The translations under genes were made by a program, and so were the position numbers. The notes beneath the pieces are model-generated. The model saw only the letters and a program-made list of their open reading frames with translations, searched no databases and had not been told where the DNA came from. Below are positions 6,999 to 13,163 of a stretch of DNA of 13,916 bases, one piece after another (the stretch's first letter is position 1; each line of letters opens with the position of its first letter). The DNA lies in the NCBI GenBank assembly GCA_044360485.1, contig JBIKKG010000070.1, forward strand, positions 1 to 13,916. The letters are read 5' to 3'. The stretch is from UBA4615 sp044360485. Its GTDB lineage: Bacteria > Pseudomonadota > Gammaproteobacteria > Burkholderiales > Burkholderiaceae_E.

Positions 6999-7974
6999 TG
7001 CCGCTTCCTACAGAGATTTCGCCGGCATCGGCCAGTTTGCGCACGATGCGCAAAATTTCGCGCTGCTGCGCCTCGACATCGGCCACGCGCACCGGGCCGC
7101 GCGACTCCAGATCTTCACGCAGACCTTCGGCTGCACGTTGCGACATGTTCTTGAGCACTTTCTCGCGCACCTCGGCCGAGGCGCCCTTCAGTGCAATCAC
7201 CAGTCCGTCGCCTGCCACTTCACGCAGCACCGTCTGGATGGCCCGGTCATCGAGCTTGATCACATCCTCGAAGGTGAACATCTGGTCCTGGATGGACTGC
7301 GCCAAGTCCTCATCGGTCTCGCGCACAGAGTCGAGCAATTCGGATTCAAGCTTGGAGCCGACACCGTTGAGAATTTCGGCCGCCACTTTCGATCCACCCA
7401 GCGCGGCTTTTTTCAGCTTGTCTGCACCGGCCAGAACGTGGGAGAGCACATCGTTCAATTCGCGCAGCGCGTTGGGTTGGATGCTGTCCAGCGTGGCGAT
7501 GCGCACCACCACTTCGCTGCGCACGCGCGGTGTGAGCTTGGCCAGAATTTCGCCGGCATGGTCACGTTCCAGGTGCACGAGAATCGAGGCAATGATCTGC
7601 GGATGCTCGTTGCGTACCAGCTCCGCCACCGACTCCGAATCCATCCACTTCAAGCCTTCAATGCCGCTGGTATCGCTGCCTTGAAGAATCCGATTGATCA
7701 GCAGGCCGGCACGCTCTTCACCCAGGGCCTTGCGCAGGACCGACTTCACATACTCGTCGTTGTCTGCCACCAGCGAGCTGTTGTTGCCGGCCTCGGCCTG
7801 AAACTGGGTGAGCACTTCGCCCACCCGCTCGCGCGGAACTGTGCGAATGCGCGTCATGGCCTCGCCGATGCGGTGCACCTCCTTGGGCGAAAGGTGCTTG
7901 AACACCTCCGCGGCGAGCTCCTCGCCCAGCGTCAGCAGCAGGATCGCGCTGCGTTCGAGTCCCTGATCATCCAT
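6979..7974 (-). CDS. fliG: Flagellar motor switch protein FliG
   Basis: This encodes 331 residues, the same length as E. coli FliG. The N-domain (1 to about 100) binds FliF. The middle domain has EHPQ at 123-126. The MFTF hinge motif is at 232-235. The C-terminal torque domain carries the charged residues facing the stator: K263, R280, E287, D288 and R296 by my alignment to the E. coli pattern, with Glu in place of the first Asp. FliG sits on the MS ring, engages the MotA stator and converts ion flow into rotation. The start MDDQGLERSAILLLTLGEE is canonical. A clear Shine-Dalgarno is not visible. It follows fliF after 56 bases with no evident terminator. Confidence 0.98.
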   Translation of the reverse strand: MDDQGLERSAILLLTLGEELAAEVFKHLSPKEVHRIGEAMTRIRTVPRERVGEVLTQFQAEAGNNSSLVADNDEYVKSVLRKALGEERAGLLINRILQGSDTSGIEGLKWMDSESVAELVRNEHPQIIASILVHLERDHAGEILAKLTPRVRSEVVVRIATLDSIQPNALRELNDVLSHVLAGADKLKKAALGGSKVAAEILNGVGSKLESELLDSVRETDEDLAQSIQDQMFTFEDVIKLDDRAIQTVLREVAGDGLVIALKGASAEVREKVLKNMSQRAAEGLREDLESRGPVRVADVEAQQREILRIVRKLADAGEISVGSGSEDAFV

Positions 7975-8030
7975 GTCGGTGTGGTGTCCGAATGCGAAAG
8001 TGTGAGAAGCGAGGCGTCAATGCGTGTGGA

Positions 8031-9671
8031 TCAGGCATTGACCCAGTTGCGCACGACATTGGCGACCGTCGCCGGATTGTCGCGAGCCAGTCGAATCAGG
8101 TCTTCCTGCGGGCCGCCAGACAAGGTGGCCGCAGACGGGGCGGGCAGTGCGACATCATTGGCAACGACGGCACTGGCTGATCTGGCGGCCACCGGTGGCG
8201 CAGCGGGGCGTTTGAGCGCCGGGCGAACCACGCCAAAGATGGCCAGGAGCCCCAGCAGAATCAGCCCCACCTGCATGCCGATGCCACGTGCCATACCCAC
8301 GATCTCCGGGTCTTTCCACATCGGCACCGGCTCGACCTTGAGCGGCTCCTCAGTGCTGAAGGGGGCGTTGACCACGTTGAGCGCGTCACCGCGGTCCTTG
8401 CTGAATCCGATGGCTTCGCGCACCAGCGACTGGATCTGTTCGACATCCTTGGCGTCCAGGGGCGTGAGGCTGGCCTTGCCCTCGGCATCCACGGTGCGAC
8501 GGTGATTCACGACCACCGCAGCGGTCAGGCGCTTGAGGCTGCCAGTGGCATTGCGGGTGACCTTGACGGTCTTGTCGACTTCAAAGTTTGTGGTGGCCTC
8601 GCGGCGGGCGTCGCGGCTGGCGCCCGCAGCGCCGGCGCCAGCCGACATGGCTTGCGGGGCGCCGTTGATCGGCGAAGCGGGTGTGGCCGGAGGCTGATTC
8701 GACATGGCGCCCGGCACGCCCGCAGGACCAGCGGCTGTGCCGGACCCAGACTCATTCACCTGAAGGCTGCGCACGGCTGCGGGCTCATTGCCCTGGTTCG
8801 GACGGTATTGCTCTGCAGTCGATTCCGAGAGGGTGAAGTCCACGTCGGCATTGACCTGCGCCTTGACGTTGCCGCGACCCACGATCGGCTCGACGATCTC
8901 AAGGATGCGCTGGATGTACGACTGCTCCATGGTGCGCAGGTACTGCAGCTGCGTGGCGTCCAGACCGCCCGGTACGCCGTTTTCGCCGGGGCCGGACAGC
9001 AGCGCGCCCGACTGATCGATCACACTGACTTGCTTGATGCCCATGTCGGGGATGGACGACGCCACCAGATGCACGATGCCCGCCACCTGGCTGCGCTCCA
9101 GGCTGCGACCAGGGTGCAATTGCAGCAGCACCGAGGCCGAAGGTTTTTGCTGCTCGCGGAAAAAACCATTGGCAGCAGGCAAGGCCAGGTGCACCCGGGC
9201 GCTTTGCACAGCGGCCAGCGCCATGATGGATCGGGCCAGTTCGCCTTCGAGCCCACGCTGATAATTCAGCCGCTCCTGAAACTGGGTGGTGCCAAACTTT
9301 TGCGTCTCCATCAGCTCAAAGCCCACCGTGCCGCCCTTGGGCAGGCCCTGCGAAGCCAGGCGTAGGCGTGCATCGTGGACCTTGTCGGCCGGCACCATGA
9401 TCACGCCGCCCACTTCTGAAAACTTGTAAGGCACGTTCTGCTGGGTCAGGGCGGCGACCACCGCACCGCCGTCGCGGTCCGACAGGTTGGAGAACAGCAC
9501 CTTGTAATCCGGTGTGCGGCTCCACATGACGCCTGCAGCGATGACGGCGACCAGTGCGGCCGCGCCTGCGGCCACTGCGAGCTTGCGGTTCAGGCTCAGG
9601 GCGCCGAAGGCGGTTTTCGGCGACCCTGCAGGGGCGCTTGGCGCAAGGAGCTGGTCGGCGGTGGTTTCCAT
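8031..9671 (-). CDS. fliF: Flagellar MS-ring protein FliF
   Basis: This encodes 546 residues from the ATG at 9669-9671 (METTADQLLA). It has a first membrane segment at about 31-49, then TPDYKVLFSNLSDRDGGAVV, the start of the secretin-like ring-building domains. EGELARSIMAL and ARVHLALP are typical family segments. A Gly/Ala-rich disordered stretch lies in the periplasmic region, and a second membrane segment is at about 463-483. The end RLARDNPATVANVVRNWVN is the FliG-binding peptide. FliF builds the MS ring in the inner membrane, the first platform of the flagellum. An in-frame GTG at 9738-9740 would add 23 residues. I reject it because it would start upstream of the putative transcription start and lacks FliF-like sequence. 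It is the first gene of fliFGHIJK and is divergent from fliE. Confidence 0.96.
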   Translation of the reverse strand: METTADQLLAPSAPAGSPKTAFGALSLNRKLAVAAGAAALVAVIAAGVMWSRTPDYKVLFSNLSDRDGGAVVAALTQQNVPYKFSEVGGVIMVPADKVHDARLRLASQGLPKGGTVGFELMETQKFGTTQFQERLNYQRGLEGELARSIMALAAVQSARVHLALPAANGFFREQQKPSASVLLQLHPGRSLERSQVAGIVHLVASSIPDMGIKQVSVIDQSGALLSGPGENGVPGGLDATQLQYLRTMEQSYIQRILEIVEPIVGRGNVKAQVNADVDFTLSESTAEQYRPNQGNEPAAVRSLQVNESGSGTAAGPAGVPGAMSNQPPATPASPINGAPQAMSAGAGAAGASRDARREATTNFEVDKTVKVTRNATGSLKRLTAAVVVNHRRTVDAEGKASLTPLDAKDVEQIQSLVREAIGFSKDRGDALNVVNAPFSTEEPLKVEPVPMWKDPEIVGMARGIGMQVGLILLGLLAIFGVVRPALKRPAAPPVAARSASAVVANDVALPAPSAATLSGGPQEDLIRLARDNPATVANVVRNWVNA

Positions 9672-9718
9672 GTCGGGTCCGTTGGCTGGCGGCACGAGGC
9701 CATGAGCGAAGTGCGGCC

Positions 9719-9781
9719 ATTGTCGACCGCGAGCGGTCACGCTTGAGCCCGAAAAGAGCGGAGGGAACCCCGGTTATTCCC
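9719..9781 (-). promoter_or_regulatory. Candidate class-II-type promoter and activator boxes for fliFGHIJK
   Basis: On the minus strand GGGAAT (9776-9781) is followed after 17 bases by CTCTTTTC (9751-9758). A -10-like GACAAT (9719-9724) begins 34 bases downstream of the first base of CTCTTTTC, the same geometry as ahead of fliL. The wider sequence 9743-9787 forms an imperfect inverted repeat whose halves (9743-9760 and 9772-9787) are 11 bases apart. The right half reads GGGAATAACC on the minus strand and the left half CGCTCTTTTC. This resembles the enterobacterial FlhDC box, AAATA(A/G)CG-type half-sites separated by 10-12 bases. A start near 9712 leaves a leader of about 41 bases to the fliF ATG. 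Confidence 0.5.
9720..9746 (-). promoter_or_regulatory. Weak sigma-28-like element ahead of fliF
   Basis: On the minus strand TCAA (9743-9746), 15 bases, then GTCGACAA (9720-9727) matches the FliA consensus TAAA-N15-GCCGATAA at 3 of 4 and 6 of 8 positions. It uses the same -35 (TCAAG) as the stronger site before fliS. It overlaps the class-II-type -10 proposed above, so the two are either alternatives or a dual promoter. Confidence 0.35.
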
Positions 9782-9810
9782 GCTTAAGTCGGTCGGGCCG
9801 TCCTTACGAT
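9772..9810 (+). promoter_or_regulatory. Possible fliE promoter
   Basis: The plus-strand half-site GGTTATTCCCGCTTAA (9772-9787) is followed by a -10-like TACGAT (9805-9810, 4 of 6 matches to TATAAT). A start near 9817 would give a short leader of about 28 bases carrying the fliE ribosome site. The spacing is about three bases shorter than at fliF and fliL, and the matches are weak. Confidence 0.3.
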
Positions 9811-9828
9811 GGTCACCATTCGACGTCC

Positions 9829-9842
9829 CGGGAAGGTTCCCG
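9829..9842 (+). promoter_or_regulatory. fliE ribosome binding site within an inverted repeat
   Basis: GGAAGG (9831-9836) lies eight bases before the fliE ATG at 9845 and decides the start. It sits in CGGGAAGGTTCCCG: a 5-bp stem CGGGA/TCCCG (9829-9833 and 9838-9842) would put AGG in a four-base loop. This may modulate fliE translation, but the stem is short. Confidence 0.5.
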
Positions 9843-9844
9843 AC

Positions 9845-10207
9845 ATGGATCTCAAGCTCACCCCTGCCATGCTGTCCACACTGCAAAACGCGTTGAAGAC
9901 CGGCGCTTCGGCGGGTGCCGGCGCGGGCGCATCGGCGGTCTCAGGGCTTGGCGCGATCGGGGCCACCGGTGGGGCTCAATCGGCCAACTCCTTTTCCAAT
10001 GCGCTGGGCGATGCGCTGAAGTCGGTATCGCAGGCGCAGGATGCGTCGGGCGACTTGCAGCGCAAGTTTCAGGCGGGCGATCAAAGCGTCAGCCTGGAAG
10101 AAACCATGATCTCGATGCAAAAAGCTCAGATCGGTTTTCAGGCGGCGCTGGCCGTGCGCAACAGACTGGTCTCGGCCTACACCGACATCATGAACATGTC
10201 GGTTTAA
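9845..10207 (+). CDS. fliE: Flagellar hook-basal body complex protein FliE
   Basis: This encodes 120 residues from the ATG preceded by GGAAGG. An in-frame ATG at 9809 would add 12 residues but has no ribosome site and overlaps the proposed -10. Residues about 20-46 are Gly/Ala-rich low complexity, making it a little longer than E. coli FliE (104). The conserved C-terminal half reads SFSNALGDALKSVSQAQ, then VSLEETMISMQKAQIGFQAA and RNRLVSAYTDIMNMSV. FliE joins the MS ring/export gate to the proximal rod and is the first exported rod component. It is transcribed alone and divergently from fliF. Downstream, after 72 bases, it faces the convergent SemiSWEET gene. Confidence 0.96.
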   Translation: MDLKLTPAMLSTLQNALKTGASAGAGAGASAVSGLGAIGATGGAQSANSFSNALGDALKSVSQAQDASGDLQRKFQAGDQSVSLEETMISMQKAQIGFQAALAVRNRLVSAYTDIMNMSV

Positions 10208-10279
10208 CGCTGCCTTCTGGCTCCCTTCAGGGACCAATCAGGTCGGTGTCACGCACGGGTTCGCCCCCGCCAGACTCCT

Positions 10280-10645
10280 TCAGAGCTGCCTGCCCGCCGG
10301 CGCAGACCCTTCATCCTGACCCGGTTCCAGCGGTTGTCTTCGTGCATGCCGCTCCAGCCGCGCCCGTTTCAGATTGCGCTCGACCACGATCTTGGTGATC
10401 AGAATGGTGGCGGCCAGGACCACGGTGATGGCGTTGGCAATGATGATCGGCCAGGCTTTCAGTTGCCACCCGTACAGCAGCCATAGCGCCACGCCGGTTG
10501 TGAACGCCCAGTACATGCCCACCGAAATGCCCACGACATTGCGCGTGCGCAAGATCAGGATGGCCTGTGGAACGAACGAACAGGTGGTGAGCGTGGCTGC
10601 CACGTAACCGATCCATTCGGTGATGTTGAAGTCCGGGTTGGTCAT
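10280..10645 (-). CDS. SemiSWEET-type (PQ-loop) small membrane transporter
   Basis: This encodes 121 residues from ATG 10643-10645. There are three predicted membrane helices (about 8-30, 38-58 and 65-88), one triple-helix bundle. The PQ motif is in SFVPQ (P26, Q27) of helix 1. Helix 2 ends in ALWLLYGW, and helix 3 has IIIANAITVVL with the conserved Asn near 71, followed by ITKIV. These match bacterial SemiSWEETs, which dimerise and mediate facilitated sugar movement across the inner membrane; the substrate here is unknown. A basic/polar tail after residue 88 makes it longer than typical members of about 90-100 residues. No Shine-Dalgarno is visible. An in-frame upstream extension to 10741 would overlap the trhO start and is not membrane-like, so it was rejected. 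It is not a flagellar gene. Confidence 0.82.
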   Translation of the reverse strand: MTNPDFNITEWIGYVAATLTTCSFVPQAILILRTRNVVGISVGMYWAFTTGVALWLLYGWQLKAWPIIIANAITVVLAATILITKIVVERNLKRARLERHARRQPLEPGQDEGSAPAGRQL

Positions 10646-10718
10646 GGCGAGCGGGGTGGGTGAGAAGTGGTCACAGCCGAGCATCATCGCATCTGCCGTC
10701 TGCCTTAAGCTTGCACCC

Positions 10719-11471
10719 ATGCCTGATGCTGCCTTGCTCAACCTTTCTGCCTATCGCTTTCATCCGATCGCTGACCCACAGGCGCTGTGCGGCCCGTTGC
10801 TTGCGTTCGGCCAACAACACGGGGTCAAGGGCACGGTCCTGCTGAGCGAGGAGGGCGTCAATGCATTTGTCGCCGGCCCCGAGCCGGGTTGTCGCGACTT
10901 CCTGGCGCAGTTGCGGGCGATTCCCGGGTGCGCTGATCTACAGGCCAAGGAGAGCTGGTCTGCCGCCATGCCCTTTCGCAAGCTGAAGATCAAGGTCAAG
11001 CGCGAAATCATTCGCATGGATCGGCCGACCATTCGCCCGGCATTGGGTCGTGCGCCAAGCGTTGATGCCGTGACGCTGGCACGCTGGCTTGAGACGGGTC
11101 GTGACGACGCTGGCCGCGAGCTGGTGCTGTTGGATACCCGCAATGGATTCGAGGTGGACGTCGGAACCTTCAAGGGTGCGCTGGACTGGCGCCTGTCGCG
11201 GTTTACCGAATTTCCCATGGCGCTGGCACAGCACCGCGAGGCGTTGCAGGGCAAGACCGTGGTCACCTTCTGCACCGGCGGCATTCGCTGCGAAAAAGCT
11301 GCGCTACATATGGCCGAAGTGGGCGTCGAGGATGTCCTGCAGCTGGATGGCGGCATCCTGCGCTATTTCGAGCAGATGGGGGCGCGTCACTGGAACGGCG
11401 AGTGCTTCGTGTTTGATGAGCGGATGTCGCTCGATCCCGGTTTGTCGGCCGCCACCGACCGTCAAGGTTGA
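10719..11471 (+). CDS. trhO: TrhO-family rhodanese-fold protein (tRNA uridine-34 hydroxylase), short form
   Basis: This encodes 250 residues from ATG 10719 (MPDAALLNLSAYRFHPI). The N-domain has GVKGTVLLSEEGVNAFVAG, then FRKLKIKVKREII. The rhodanese domain has LLDTRNGFEVDVGTFKGAL, with the catalytic loop TFCTGGIRCEKA (Cys at about 185 and 191), then LDGGILRYFEQMG and NGECFVFDERMSLDPGL. This is the YceA/TrhO signature. TrhO carries out oxygen-dependent hydroxylation of uridine-34 in tRNA (ho5U), the first step towards cmo5U/mcmo5U. E. coli TrhO is about 350 residues with a Cys-rich C-terminus; this one stops shortly after FDERMSLDPGL and lacks it. Upstream in-frame starts back to 10620 overlap the divergent SemiSWEET gene. 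No clear Shine-Dalgarno is visible. It is unrelated to motility. Confidence 0.88.
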   Translation: MPDAALLNLSAYRFHPIADPQALCGPLLAFGQQHGVKGTVLLSEEGVNAFVAGPEPGCRDFLAQLRAIPGCADLQAKESWSAAMPFRKLKIKVKREIIRMDRPTIRPALGRAPSVDAVTLARWLETGRDDAGRELVLLDTRNGFEVDVGTFKGALDWRLSRFTEFPMALAQHREALQGKTVVTFCTGGIRCEKAALHMAEVGVEDVLQLDGGILRYFEQMGARHWNGECFVFDERMSLDPGLSAATDRQG

Positions 11472-11489
11472 GTGTGCTTGACTGCCCGA

Positions 11490-11520
11490 ACGCGTCAGAC
11501 GGTGTGGTGCGTGACGGCGT
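11490..11520. terminator. Possible bidirectional terminator hairpin between convergent trhO and the PilZ gene
   Basis: ACGCGTCA (11490-11497) can pair with TGAC-G-GCGT (11512-11520), eight pairs with one bulged G and a 14-base loop. It lies in the 53-base gap between two convergent stops. There is no T-tract on either side, so intrinsic termination is uncertain. Confidence 0.3.
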
Positions 11521-11524
11521 GCAC

Positions 11525-12334
11525 TCAGGCTGTGCTGGCGGTGCGCAGACCCACCTGAGGGCGCTTGGCGCGGGCCCGCACCTGCGCCAGGTTCACGTAG
11601 ATCTGCACGGCACGGGCTTCGGATGGCGACAAGCCTTCAAAGCGGCAACCTACGCGCAGCCTGGGGTCGGCCGCGTCGTCGTCTGCGCGGGTCTCCGTGA
11701 CCACCAGCGTGCAATCAATGGGGAGGGTGCCCGCCAACTCCAGGCGACAGCGTGCCAGGCGCGATCCTTCACGCGGCGGCGTGTCGGCACGCTCGGGCCA
11801 GCGAAAGGCTATGCCGGTGGCCGACACATCCACCACCTGAACCGAGCGTTCGCGTGCAGCCTGACCCGGCGTGGCGAGCCACAGCTGCGCCGGTGCCAAG
11901 GGGGAGGGCGTCACGCGAAAGGCATCGCGCCGTTGCAGGCGATAGATGACCTGCGGCAGGCGCGCCTGCAGTCGCCACAATCCCTGGGCACTGCCTGGGG
12001 TGGGCGCAATGGCTTGCGCATCCAATTCGAATTGCAGTTTGACGCCCTCGTGCAAGGCCACGACCAGTGCACGCACGCGCTGACCCAAGGGGGCGGCGCA
12101 GTCCGGCAATGGGACCCCGGGCTCCGCATGACCGACCAGCTCGAGATGATCGGCCTGTGGGTCCCAGGTCAGGGCAGAACTGAAGCCGCACAGCCCCAGC
12201 ACCGGGCAGTGAATGGCGATGGGCTCGGGCAGCACTGCGAGCTTGCTGAGCCACAGGCGCCGCTCACCTGCGTCGGTGACCGCATGGGTCTGCAGCAGAT
12301 GCAGGTCGGTTTCAGGCGAGTAGACAGGGGACAT
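11525..12334 (-). CDS. ycgR: YcgR-type flagellar brake protein with PilZ domain
   Basis: This encodes 269 residues. The N-terminal YcgR-like beta domain spans about 10-125 (RALVVALHEGVKLQFELDA resembles the flagellar-regulator YcgR N-domain). The C-terminal PilZ domain (about 132-255) has both c-di-GMP-binding motifs intact: RRDAFR (RxxxR, R136-R140) and DVSATG (D169-G174, the (D/N)xSxxG motif). YcgR bound to c-di-GMP interacts with FliG/FliM or MotA and slows or biases the motor. It lies two bases after the fliT stop with a strong GGGGGAAGGG Shine-Dalgarno. It is therefore co-transcribed with fliS and fliT, probably from the sigma-28 site before fliS. The symbol is by domain architecture; a PilZ protein with another partner remains possible. 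Confidence 0.85.
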   Translation of the reverse strand: MSPVYSPETDLHLLQTHAVTDAGERRLWLSKLAVLPEPIAIHCPVLGLCGFSSALTWDPQADHLELVGHAEPGVPLPDCAAPLGQRVRALVVALHEGVKLQFELDAQAIAPTPGSAQGLWRLQARLPQVIYRLQRRDAFRVTPSPLAPAQLWLATPGQAARERSVQVVDVSATGIAFRWPERADTPPREGSRLARCRLELAGTLPIDCTLVVTETRADDDAADPRLRVGCRFEGLSPSEARAVQIYVNLAQVRARAKRPQVGLRTASTA

Positions 12335-12336
12335 GC

Positions 12337-12666
12337 TCAGACCCTTCCCCCAGCTGCCGCATTCGGAAACAGCTGCCGCTCGAGTCGCTCGGTCCAGGGG
12401 TGCGCCAGGCGGCGGATCACGGCTTCGTTTTGCAGGATCTGTCGCATGATCTGCAGACGGGTGCGTTGCTCTGACTTGGGCAGGGTCACTGTCGGCACCA
12501 GTTGGCGGGTCTGATCAATGAGGGCGGTGCATTGCTGCTGCTCGCGCGACACCGCATCCCAGTCGCCCTCGAGCGCAGCAGCCAGCATGGCCCGACTGCA
12601 GTGCTCGATGGCGCGATACAGATCGATCAGCGTGTCCGCGTCGTGCGGTTGAGGTTCAGAGGTCAC
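12337..12666 (-). CDS. fliT: Flagellar chaperone FliT
   Basis: This encodes 109 residues from GTG 12664-12666 (MTSEPQPHDADTLIDLYRAI), one base after the fliS stop (TGA-C-GTG) with AGGG upstream. It is all-helical in appearance: LIDLYRAIEHCSRAMLAAAL, EGDWDAVSREQQQCTALID, then LQIMRQILQNEAVIRRLA and a C-terminal WTERLERQLF. FliT is the export chaperone of the filament cap FliD, and in enterobacteria also an inhibitor of FlhDC. The family is poorly conserved, so the call depends on length, helical content with the family-like W/E-Q-Q segment, and position after fliS. Longer in-frame starts within fliS give Pro/Arg-rich unlikely sequence and were rejected. Confidence 0.88.
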   Translation of the reverse strand: MTSEPQPHDADTLIDLYRAIEHCSRAMLAAALEGDWDAVSREQQQCTALIDQTRQLVPTVTLPKSEQRTRLQIMRQILQNEAVIRRLAHPWTERLERQLFPNAAAGGRV

Positions 12667-12667
12667 G

Positions 12668-13096
12668 TCAGGCGGCCCTGCGCATCGACTGGGGTTTGGA
12701 GTCCGGGGAGATGGTGCGCCATGCGTCAGCGATCTGTGCAAGCAGCGTTGACACTTCGGCATAGGCTGCATCCTCATGCTTCAGATGCCCCTGCAGCAAG
12801 CGACGCGCGCAGTAATCATAGAGCTGAAACAGTGACTCAGCGATCGGGCCAGCCTTGCGATCGACCGCCAACTTCAGGCCTTCATCGATCAGCCGGATGG
12901 CCCGCGAGGAGGCTTCGATCTTGGTGGGCAGATCGCCCCGGGCCAGCGCTGCGCGCGCCTGAACAATGTAGGTGTTGACTCCGGCAAACAGCATGCCGAT
13001 CAGCTGATGCTGGCTGGCACCCATGGCAGCGCTTTCGACAGCGATACGACCGTAGGCGGAAGAGGCACGAGCAGTTTGACCGAACATGTTGAGCAC
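12668..13096 (-). CDS. fliS: Flagellin chaperone FliS
   Basis: This encodes 142 residues from GTG 13094-13096, or 139 from the ATG at 13085-13087. The GTG is preferred because AGGT lies ten bases upstream, whereas it is 19 bases from the ATG; the margin is small. Conserved FliS segments are ARASSAYGRIAVESA, QHQLIGMLFAGVNTYIVQA, then KIEASSRAIRLIDEGLKLAV and SLFQLYDYCARRLLQGHLKH, ending near IADAWRTI. FliS binds the C-terminus of unpolymerised flagellin, prevents premature assembly and delivers it to FlhA. It lies 67 bases after fliD, with a sigma-28 promoter in between, and heads fliST-pilZ. Confidence 0.96.
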   Translation of the reverse strand: MLNMFGQTARASSAYGRIAVESAAMGASQHQLIGMLFAGVNTYIVQARAALARGDLPTKIEASSRAIRLIDEGLKLAVDRKAGPIAESLFQLYDYCARRLLQGHLKHEDAAYAEVSTLLAQIADAWRTISPDSKPQSMRRAA

Positions 13097-13120
13097 CGGT
13101 TGATTGACCTGATGTTTAAG

Positions 13121-13147
13121 TTATCGGCTGCAGGTCGCGGGGCTTGA
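13121..13147 (-). promoter_or_regulatory. Sigma-28 (FliA) promoter for fliST-pilZ
   Basis: On the minus strand the -10 box is GCCGATAA (13121-13128), a perfect match to the FliA consensus, preceded after exactly 15 bases by TCAA (13144-13147; consensus TAAA, 3 of 4). Transcription would begin near 13113 and reach the fliS start after about 17 bases (GTG) or 26 bases (ATG). It lies entirely within the fliD-fliS gap. Confidence 0.8.
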
Positions 13148-13163
13148 GCCCTTCTATGCCGGT

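Noticed and set aside
7138..8505. 455-codon plus-strand frame across fliG and the fliF end
   Set aside because: Antisense to two well-conserved genes, His/Gln/Arg-rich without domain motifs; long antisense frames are expected at this GC content.
8502..9365. 287-codon plus-strand frame antisense to fliF
   Set aside because: No recognisable motifs or ribosome site; it mirrors codon-position bias of fliF.
9672..9740. Longer fliF start at GTG 9738-9740
   Set aside because: Adds a non-conserved segment and would lie upstream of the predicted transcription start near 9712.
9672..9844. Sigma-54 (-24/-12) promoter in the fliE-fliF gap
   Set aside because: A GGCACG-like string occurs but no TTGC(A/T) element at the required spacing on either strand.
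10219..10235. Hairpin TCCC-TTCA-GGGA between convergent fliE and SemiSWEET
   Set aside because: Only a 4-bp stem before mismatches and no T-tract; too weak to call a terminator.
11468..12514. 348-codon plus-strand frame antisense to ycgR and fliT
   Set aside because: Gly/Gln/Arg-rich shadow; the minus-strand genes carry PilZ motifs and operon spacing.
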